Shown piece after piece: positions 55,994 through 64,000 of a stretch of 64,000 nucleotides of DNA (its first letter is position 1; each line of letters opens with the position of its first letter). The stretch covers positions 13,329 through 77,328 of the forward strand of contig NW_019776094.1 in the NCBI RefSeq assembly GCF_001039355.2, written 5' to 3'. Position numbers and translations under genes: made by a program. The stretch comes from Lingula anatina (Eukaryota; Brachiopoda; Lingulata; Lingulida; Lingulidae). Under the pieces are notes generated by a model. The model did not search any database. It had not been told where the DNA came from and was given only the letters and a program-made list of their open reading frames with translations.

Positions 55994-58900
55994 GTTGTAT
56001 TGTTTTTGTTGGTCACTCGACTGGTCAGCTTAATAAATAGTTTAAGTTTGTTGTGTCCCTTTTTTCGTCACCGTAGAAAAATCTCCAGGGGTTCCTTTGC
56101 TTGAGTGGCTGGGGAGAGAGCTCGGGCGAAAACGACGGCACCGTCTGTCAGGCAATTGGCTCCGGCTTAATCGTTCTTCGAACAGGGCTTTCCTAAAAAC
56201 AGAAACATATACAGGTACAGCGAGGGTCGCATCACTCGATCCCAGGTATCAGTGCGAGTTGGGCTCAAATTACCGACATAGCTTCGCCATATAAAGCAGC
56301 GTGCCGTTTCTGTCGTTGTGACGTCATCGGCAAGGTGCGCGTTACGGGGGCCGGTTGCTATGGTGATGCGCATCTTCACCTTTCGGTCTGCGAGCAAGAA
56401 TACAGGTAAGGCTTCACAGTCTGTTTTCACTCAGATTTCGGTAGCTATTTTTGTTCGTAACAAGAAAATATATCAGAAAGTTAAACAAAACACTGAGACA
56501 CCCGTGCGTACGTGCGCTAGGACAGTTTTGTGACTCTGGATTATAAACGAAAATTGACGATTACCTATCGAAATTGAACGGCTGAGCACAGGAGATAGCG
56601 TTTCGCGAAGTCTACCTACCTGATGTGCTGTTCTGCGTTCTTTATAGTGCAGCACTTAGCCGTGTTAGGAATGCTCGATTTAGAGAAACGGGCTATTGGC
56701 CTGGATTCACCACCCCTGTTCGTCGGCTGATGTTCACATTTGCGCAGATGTATCACATCGGTGCATACATGTGTAGCATATTGAATGGGTTAGAATAGTG
56801 GGGGAGTACTGTGGGGATAGGCATGCTGTGCAGGACGGGTTCTGAGAACCAAGTTTAGCTTCAATGCTATGCTTTTTTTCCTTGTTTTCTCTCGTTTTAG
56901 CTGAAAGGGGTTTAGGCTTTCTCTGCGGTGGTTCTCTAACACTTTCAGCCTACGTGCCATTCTCCAGTGTTTAATCATCCAATAGCATTTTATTACTGCC
57001 AGTGGGCTAATTGTAACAGATTCCATTTTGCTACACAATCTCACCGCTTAAAACTCTATGATGTATCTTGTATATCCACGTTATTTCATTATAGAGTACA
57101 GGTCCTGCAAAACATCTCTAATCTTACCAAAAAAATATTTCCCTAATACAGATACATGTCTCACATATGCCTCAGACAGACATCAAAATATTGGAGGTAA
57201 ACAACAACTTCAATACTAGCCGTTGAGTGAAGAAAAATAACTGCTTTATATCTTATCCTGTTTTCTTTTTTGACGGCTACTGTAGGTGGATTGTATTTGT
57301 AAATTTAAATTACATAACTGAATTTAGTCTGTCGACATGTGAGCTGTGATATATTAAGGAGATAAACAAGCTAAGTAGAATTCTGCTAAATTTATCCGGT
57401 AGCTGAAGTTAAACAACTGAGCAGAAGTTAGGTCATCCTCTTGTTGAGCGCACCTGTCTAATGCGCCTCCTGTTTTACACAGATCTAAAAAGAACGGCAG
57501 GCGATTATTTATCATTCACGGGTGAATGTGAAACACAGTAAATGTGTTCTTCACTGATCACTTTCGAATTATTATAGTATTATTTGTGGGGATGTTCATT
57601 TGATTTGGGGATTACAAAAACTACTGGCGGAAATAGATAAAATTTACAAGCCGGTAATAAACTGAAGAAAAATCGAGCAATAGTACAAGAAAAATGCCTT
57701 ATCAGCATGTAAGTGTTCACAACAGTTTGTTAGCTGGAGTTAAGTGTAACGCATTCCATATGACGTTGTTTTCTAAATACTCTCATGTGTGAAAACGCTT
57801 GCATATGAAACAATATTCAGGAAAACAACTAAAGACAGAGCACAGATGTTCATTTCAGACGGCTGCTGTGCCGGCTCAAACTTTAAAAGCCCCACCGGTC
57901 CGGATTAACTATATTGATCTTACATTTTAGGCGCGTTATTTCCCCCCCCTGTGGAGCCCCATTGATTGATACATACGCATAGCAGCAGACGAGAGCGCCT
58001 CTGCCGGAATCGTCTGCCTGAACGAGAGCAAGATAAAATTCAGGTAAGCGTTTTCTGATCGGAGTTAAATAATGACTCACATTCTAGAAACAAATATGTG
58101 TCATACGAATGGTTTTGGTGAATGGGTCGGGTCGTAGTATAAAACTTTCTAAGAAATCAGCAAATCCAATTGCGTGATCTGTGGCGGAGAAATTCACAGG
58201 TAAGTGTATCGCTGTGCTATAGGGGATCTCGAGCCAAGTCATTCTACGTTCTTGATATGGGATAAGGGGATTCTTTAAGTTAGAAAGTAACTACTAAGAG
58301 ACGTATTATTTTGATGATAATGATTATTGCGAAAGAAATTAAAGAAAATAAAGGAAATTAAGAAAAACTGGGTAGAACCTCATGTAAGGTAAATTCAGAG
58401 CTTTTACTTAGGGGTAAAACAAGTCACCGGTATGAAATGCGTGTTGTAGGCCTTTTTATCAGAAACTGGTCTGTGTCCCTGGTTTAACGAGATGGTTGAT
58501 ATAATTTCTTATTATAAATCATCAGAATCCTTGCCATGTCTTTGAAATCGCTTTCATCAAACTGGCTTAGAGGTGTAAGGATTTGGTACTAAACTTCAAA
58601 TCTCAAATTTATCCAACGCAGTTAAAAGATGTAATGGTAAGACTAGCCAAAAACCGACGACGTTAATTTCTCATACGCCTACATCACCGGTAGAGGAATC
58701 TTGGGAAAGGGCGCGATACCCAGTACACTTAAAATGTGTTTTTACCGTCCTTATTAATTTATTACATTATCGAATTTAATGGGTGGTTATTAGAGCCTGG
58801 TGAATTAACTGAAGGAACCACGTGGTTCGCAGTAAATCGTAATAAATCGCAGTAATAAATTTCTATCAAAATCAAACGGTCGAAACAGACGACTCCCCAG

Positions 58901-59977
58901 TTCGAGCCCTGGGTGTTTACCTACTTCAGGTAAGCTGGCCGGCGTTTCATGTTACAAGACAGATGTTTTGCTGTTCTTTTAACCCTTCCCATTCCCGAGA
59001 ACGGTGCTAGCATGCTAACATATGAACCACAACCCGACAGTGCTGTGTGAGTACCTGTAGACAGCGGCGGGTTTCTTCCGGACTGGAATGTCTCTTGGTA
59101 CTTCATTTTGTTGCCGTTAAATTCTTTCGTCGTTATGAATCCCGTCAGAGCAACGGGAGTGGGGATATAGTAATATTGTGATAGTCATGATAAACATATG
59201 AACTCATACAGGTACTGATTCTTATAAAGATATCAAATAGACTATTATATAAATAGAAACGATCCGTCAGCGCGATATGAAACGTGCAAGTTCACCTGAT
59301 TCATGGGTGTACATGTATAGGCTAATCCCCTGGAAATAAAATTCTACAGTTGTTTATGAACATCAGTTGTTTTCGCCTGAAGACCAATATCAACTGAAAT
59401 GATGTTTTTATCATATCACGGAGTCTTATGCCCTCAGTTTGTAAAATCGCGATCTGTTAGAAATGTTTCCTTGGAATTCGACCTTTGATGTAGCAAATTT
59501 CATATTGCTCTTGTTGATTTTCTCGACTATACTACTCGAGTCTGTTTAATAAAAACACACCGATCTGATGTATTTCATTCGAATTTCCGTCTCGATCGGA
59601 GGAATTAAAGTGAACTGGTGAATTATCTATATATTAACCGGTGTGATTCACGACATGCTATTGTTTTCATCACATCTACGGATCATCAACTCCCTAAATC
59701 CATGAATAAAATGTACACAAATTGAATGCATAATTAATATGATATTTATTTTTCAAAAAACGTTTAATAAAACAGTTCCCATGCAAACCATTGTCCGCTC
59801 ACATGCGCTGTATATTTGTCGATGTTTCTATGTATATTGACCTGTATTTAACATTTTTACAACCGTTCACTTGAACGAATCTTGTTGCTGGCCATTTAAA
59901 TATATCTGCATGACTCGCTTGCCCGTAGTATTTAGCATTAACAGCACTATTTATATATCTATACACTCTATTTTCAG
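55994..59977. other. Divergent intergenic region between the two calponin-repeat genes
   Basis: The minus-strand gene starts at 55993; the plus-strand gene has its coding ATG at 60016. No coding exon is firmly supported. Good plus-strand splice donors (CAG|gtaag) occur at 56405, about 58038, about 58199 and about 58931, any of which could end an untranslated first exon of the plus-strand gene. Confidence 0.5.
56290..56405 (+). promoter_or_regulatory. Candidate TATA/CRE promoter and first exon of the plus-strand calponin-repeat gene
   Basis: TATAAA at 56290-56295, CRE palindrome TGACGTCA at 56319-56326, and a strong donor CAG|gtaagg after 56405. An ATG at 56360 opens 15 codons in a phase that would join the exon at 59978 in frame with the ATG at 60016. 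Motif-based; the true start is not shown. Confidence 0.35.
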
Positions 59978-60015
59978 AACACCTATATCAGAACCATACA
60001 CACCAACTCATCAAA

Positions 60016-61461
60016 ATGTCTATGGCAGAAAACAGCATTGTCCATGGCGCTGACCTGGCCTCACAGAAAGGCATGACTCCCATGGGAGCCGTGCGCCGTG
60101 CAGCCGACGTGGGGGCTAATGAGTACGATCAAGCCAGCGCCGGTGTCATTTCAGGCCAGTACGGAAGCAACGCAGGGGCCTCACAACAGGGCATGACGTC
60201 ATTTGGCGCCTCCCGCCATGGCACAGATTTAGGTGTCTCCGAGTTTGAGGGCAAGGACGTCATATCCGGTCAGATGGGAACCAATAAGCTCGCCTCTCAG
60301 CATGGCATGACGTCATTCGGTGCCTCGCGCCATGGAACGGACCTTGGGGTCTCTGAATTCCAAGGGAAGGACGTCATTTCCGGACAGATGGGGACAAACA
60401 AGCTGGAATCCCAGAAAGGCATGACGGCGTTTGGTGCTACTCGACACGGTACCGATCTTGGTGTCTCAGAGTATGAAGGCAAAGATGTCATAGGACTTCA
60501 ATACGGTACAAATAAACTGGCTTCCCAAAAGGGCATGTCCGCATTCGGTGCCGCCCGACACGTGTCCGATGTCGGTGCTGCCGACTACCAAGGGAAAGAC
60601 GTCATCGGGCTTCAGATGGGCTCAAATAAGAACATGTCACAGAAAGGGATGACTCCCTTCGGCGCCGTGCGACATGTCTCCGATTTGGGTAGCTCTGAGC
60701 AAACCAGAGAAAGCCAGGGCGTGATTGGGCTGCAGTACGGCACCAACAAGACAGCATCACAGAAAGGCATGACGGCATTTGGTGCTCCAAGAAGTGTCAT
60801 GTCATCAGGCGACATGGAGGAGAGTCGTCAGACCCAGGGTATCATTGGACTGCAAGCAGGCTCAAACAAGCACGCCTCACAGTCAGGCATGACCCCGTTT
60901 GGCGCCGTGCGCCGCGTCGCCGACCAAACAGGCACCGACAGCATGAACCGCACCTCACAGGGAGTGATCAGCGGACAGATGGGGACAAACAAATTGGCAT
61001 CACAGGCTGGCATGTCGCCTTTTGGTGGAGTACGCCGCGTGGCAGACAACACCGGAGCTGCAGGCCCAACATCGCAGGGGTTGTCCACCATCGGAGGACA
61101 AATGGGCACGAACAAGCTAGCTTCTCAGCACGGGTTATCTCCATTCGGCGCCACAAGGGGCATCATGCCAACACAGCCACAAGGTGCCACCGCTCCAGTC
61201 ATCGGTGGACAGATGGGCACCAACAAGCTGGCTTCGCAGTCAGGGATGTCACCGTTCGGTGCAGTGAGGAGAATCGGTGATGTCCAACCAGGAGGTGTCC
61301 AAAGTCCCTCCCAGCCGGCACGTGCGAGCCAAGGCATTACTCATCTCCAGATGGGCACCAATCTTGGCGCGTCACAGAAGGGTATGTCACCTATGGGCGG
61401 TCCTAGGCCCATCTGTCAATACGCGCCCCCGACACAACGCCCCGTTAATGCAGAAATGTAA
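60016..61461 (+). CDS. Calponin-repeat-only protein (UNC-87/CLIK-like), 12 repeats
   Basis: 481 aa in one coding exon, preceded by an acceptor tttcag at 59977 and an untranslated stretch 59978-60015. Starts MSMAENSIVHGADLASQKGM. Twelve units of about 38-46 residues with (V/I)I(G/S).Q(M/Y)G(T/S)N...SQ.GM..FGA.R. Units 2-6 are tight and similar (GTDLGVSE(F/Y).GKD linkers); units 7-12 have Ser/Gln/Pro-rich linkers. There is no CH domain, so actin binding would rest on the repeats alone, as in nematode UNC-87, which has seven. It may bundle and stabilise filaments. The DNA is markedly more GC-rich than its surroundings. Divergent from the CH-containing gene, which suggests common ancestry and perhaps shared control. 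AATAAA at 61641 is a likely polyadenylation signal. Confidence 0.9.
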   Translation: MSMAENSIVHGADLASQKGMTPMGAVRRAADVGANEYDQASAGVISGQYGSNAGASQQGMTSFGASRHGTDLGVSEFEGKDVISGQMGTNKLASQHGMTSFGASRHGTDLGVSEFQGKDVISGQMGTNKLESQKGMTAFGATRHGTDLGVSEYEGKDVIGLQYGTNKLASQKGMSAFGAARHVSDVGAADYQGKDVIGLQMGSNKNMSQKGMTPFGAVRHVSDLGSSEQTRESQGVIGLQYGTNKTASQKGMTAFGAPRSVMSSGDMEESRQTQGIIGLQAGSNKHASQSGMTPFGAVRRVADQTGTDSMNRTSQGVISGQMGTNKLASQAGMSPFGGVRRVADNTGAAGPTSQGLSTIGGQMGTNKLASQHGLSPFGATRGIMPTQPQGATAPVIGGQMGTNKLASQSGMSPFGAVRRIGDVQPGGVQSPSQPARASQGITHLQMGTNLGASQKGMSPMGGPRPICQYAPPTQRPVNAEM

Positions 61462-62749
61462 TCAGAAATACCGGTAGAGCTGTGGTGATCGACAGTGATG
61501 ATACAATCCAAAAAAAAAAAAAAAAGAAAAGAAAAAAAATTATATTGTAGAACTGTAAGTAAGAGAAACGCGGTGCTGAAGACGTTATGTGCTATGTGTT
61601 TTATGAAGAGAACTCAGTTGTGGAAATATATTGTCTTGAAAATAAATTGAAGAATACATGATCATACAAAAAAGCGCAGTTGACCACGAAAGTACTTAGA
61701 GCAACACAGCTATGAATTCTTAATTTTCAGGTGTGTAAAAATGTATCCCTTTGTTCATATATCAAAAGCGATGCGTAGTTTGGATAAAACTTGTTCAATA
61801 CTAGACCTATTGTCTCTAAGTAGTGACTTTACCCAAGACGGTGACTGTTTCTGTGCATATGATTGTGAAATATTTTTATTCCGTTTTAAAGCCTTGATTT
61901 AAACAAAGATTATCACTGAAAGTTGAAACTTGTGCCAACGTGAGTGAAAGGTATGAATGATTGGTCCGTCCAACTATGTATATATTGTTTTTTAGTAAGT
62001 TTGGTTCGACGTTTTTAGTGCGCATATTTACCTTTTAATACAATTTCTTCTTTGCATAGATATGACAAATACAAATGTAACATATACAGCGCATGTTTAT
62101 TATGCTCTTACAGATATTAAATGATACTAAAACATGCATATATCATTTTATCGTCTAAGACCGACATATGTGCAATAAATAGCGTAGATATTGCATTTAA
62201 CAATTACAGTAACGTTGTGTAATTAATAAAGGTGAAGGCTTAATGGGAAGTTACAAAGACATTTTACTTCTTGCGCAGTAGTTTTACCGTTGCCGTCTAT
62301 TATGTACAGTATGGATGTTTTAGTGTAACAAGTGACACTATCTAAGTACATTCTTTACGTATCTGTGTATGCATGCTTCTAATGTGTATCGATGCTTTTC
62401 GTTCATTTTTCACATGATAAGAGAACTATTTTTAATTATGAATTAAATTTGCTCGATATACGTAACTTTTTTATCGTTTAATTTTGAAAGGATGTCTTTA
62501 TTTTTTAAGGCTCCTATTTAGGTGTGAATCCAACCGACTAAAGGAAATAAAATTAGCAAAATAACATGCGTTCTCCATTATTTCCAAATCGATGTGTATT
62601 GAGTTAAAAACCTTCTTGAGCTCCTGTACTTTTCAATTATAAAATACTCTTCTAAAAAAGTACTGGGTATACATTATGTCAACTTGGTAAACGGGTAACA
62701 ATGGGACTTCTTAAGCGTAAAAATATTTAACCATCATTTTGGTTTACTT

Positions 62750-62810
<61 letters not shown>

Positions 62811-63055
62811 TTCATTAAAACCTCAATGGGCCTTACAAATTAAAATATATATATACCACATGACGCGCAAGCTGATATCGTGCATAATGAAATGCGACAG
62901 TCACTAGTAGGGTCCAAGCTCCTTATCATGATTACCTAAGACCAATGGCTACCTCCTGAAATCATGACAGCACGTGGGGATTTTCGCACGAGCCACTCAG
63001 TCAGTTTAAGCTGTGGACAGTTACCACTGCGGACAGGAACAGTTGGCATCTCACA
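61462..63055 (+). other. 3' UTR and spacer
   Basis: A-rich run at 61510-61540, AATAAA at 61641-61646, and an AAT microsatellite at 62750-62808. No coding region seen until the signal-peptide exon at 63056. Confidence 0.6.
62750..62808. repeat. AAT microsatellite
   Basis: About 19 AAT units. The following aaaattcattaaaacctcaa and gggccttacaaatt loosely resemble the sequence after the LINE tail at 22.6 kb, so it may be another LINE 3' end (weak). Confidence 0.85.
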
Positions 63056-63775
63056 ATGACCAGGACTGTCTCCGCAGGAGCAATCATCTCTCTGCTTATA
63101 CTCGTGTATGTATCGCTGGATTTAGCCGCAAACAGCAGTACGTATATCCGTTTCGAATCATCATCTCATTTGTAATAACTGACCGGTCTCTTACGTAATC
63201 GCTGGTCGTCTATAAATATAAATTACACAGGCTATCGCAGCCACGTTACATAAGGGTCCAAAGTTCCTCGTACCTTTAAAAATGATCATTGACTGATTGA
63301 TTGACGTATTGATTGCAGTCCCCAGAACATGTGAAGACGTGTTAGATCTGACATCAACTGGAAATTCAACCACATCTCTCACAGGTGAACACACGATCGA
63401 TCCCGACGGTCCAGGTGGGGTGAATCCGTTCAAAGTCACCTGTGCGCAGAGAAGTGATTTACCTGGCCACGTTGTCACGTTAGTAACTCATCAAGGCGGG
63501 CCAACCCCGCAACCACAGCGTTTCCAAGGCCCTGGCGCACGAACCCGCCTTGCTGCATTTGACTATAGTCCAACGCCAGAACAAATTGAAAGCCTCATCA
63601 AAGTATCTGACAATTGTCGTCAATTTGTTCAACTTCAATGTGTAAAGGCGAAGAATTTTGAAAATAAGTCATGGTGGGTTTCACGTCAAGGATGGGCCAT
63701 GAGGAATTGGGGAGGAGCTCCTACCGACAGTTCACAGTGTGCTTGCTCGCTTCAAGGCCGGTGTGACAACTCAAG
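63056..63775 (+). CDS. Secreted protein with neurexin-IV/CNTNAP-type fibrinogen-like domain, 5' part (gene continues past the window)
   Basis: Exon 1 63056-63137: ATG then MTRTVSAGAIISLLILVYVS, a clear signal peptide, ending in phase 1 at a gtacgt donor. Exon 2 63319-63775: acceptor ttgcag, phase-matched, ending AACTCAAG|gtatgt. It encodes TCEDVLDLTSTGNST ... EHTIDPDGPGG ... PFKVTC, then F.YSPTPEQIESLIKVSDNC and a run ending WWVSRQGWAMRNWGGAP ... CACSLQGRC. The order (I)DPDG...(V).C, C.Q(F)....C, WW..R.....(Y/N)WGG.P....C.C matches the fibrinogen-like module of neurexin-IV and contactin-associated proteins. Here it directly follows the signal peptide, with no discoidin domain before it. Such modules act in extracellular adhesion. 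The rest is outside the window. Confidence 0.78.
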
Positions 63776-63805
63776 GTATGTGAAACCACCGCAGTGTAAT
63801 TGTAG

Positions 63806-63850
63806 GGGAGACCGGGGCTAGTTGGACCCCGGGGTAAGTTGCCCCCCCAT
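63806..63850. mobile_element. Possible dispersed repeat with GGGGTAAGTTG motif
   Basis: GGGGAGACCGGGGCTAGTTG followed by GACCCCGGGGTAAGTTGCCC. From memory, similar GGGG(T/C)(A/T)AGTTG motifs occur at the ends of dispersed repeats in several animals. Only one end is visible. Confidence 0.3.
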
Positions 63851-64000
63851 CAAGTCTTTTTAATAAAGTTACTTTAAGATGCTAAATGATTTCATTTGGA
63901 CTCACCGCAGACGCTTTCTTAGCACTATTGGATACGGTCACTTTACAAAATGATGTGATCAATTCTTTTACCCCATAGTTACTTTGTCATAAATGGATGG

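Noticed and set aside
56097-56294. Plus-strand open frame upstream of the TATA-like element
   Set aside because: Lies in the divergent promoter region; no homology and poor start context.
58894-58911. tRNA-like T-arm (CCCCAGTTCGAGCCCTGGG)
   Set aside because: No matching acceptor, D or anticodon arms at the right spacing; at most a fragment of a tRNA-derived repeat.
60297-61337. Minus-strand open frames inside the 481-aa gene
   Set aside because: Shadows of a repetitive coding exon; no splice or start context.

Overview
Animal nuclear DNA, probably from a marine invertebrate. The genes have introns with good GT/AG boundaries, and the spacers are AT-rich with many GT, GA, AT, AAT and AAAT microsatellites. 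Multi-repeat calponin-like proteins built on a transgelin/Mp20-type front end are best known from nematodes and bivalve catch muscle, so a mollusc or other lophotrochozoan is my guess. The species is not identified.

Layout. (1) 0-28.5 kb, minus strand: one secretory-pathway gene of 12 inferred coding exons (about 661 aa). It has a signal peptide and three thioredoxin-fold domains without a CxxC motif, linked by cysteine-free D-x-D-G-D-G-I-P-D calcium-binding repeats, with an acidic C-terminus. Two stretches of this gene appear twice (about 78-2373 with 2375-4527, and about 7123-15037 with 15039-20748). Each pair abuts exactly at a single N, so I read them as overlapping allelic contig ends that were never merged. 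One allele carries a 2.2 kb DNA transposon with terminal inverted repeats and a TTA target duplication; the other keeps the empty site. (2) 31.9-56.0 kb, minus strand: a calponin/transgelin gene. Five shared 5' exons (CH domain plus one calponin repeat) end in phase 2 and are followed by five alternative 3' ends. Four are stop-containing terminal exons with 20, 6, 1 and 12 calponin repeats; the fifth is a four-exon chain with 5 repeats. All five keep the frame (predicted 994, 458, 267, 722 and 446 aa). (3) 60.0-61.5 kb, plus strand: a calponin-repeat-only gene with no CH domain (12 repeats, UNC-87-like), divergent from gene 2. (4) 63.1 kb to the window end, plus strand: the start of a secreted protein with a neurexin-IV/CNTNAP-type fibrinogen-like domain.

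How they may fit together: genes 2 and 3 should make actin-binding, filament-stabilising cytoskeletal or muscle proteins. Gene 1 looks like a luminal or secreted calcium-binding protein whose layout recalls calsequestrin. A muscle or contractility neighbourhood is possible but is inference. Other content includes a 5'-truncated LINE tail, a palindrome, nested inverted repeats and minisatellites. No RNA gene or CRISPR array was found.
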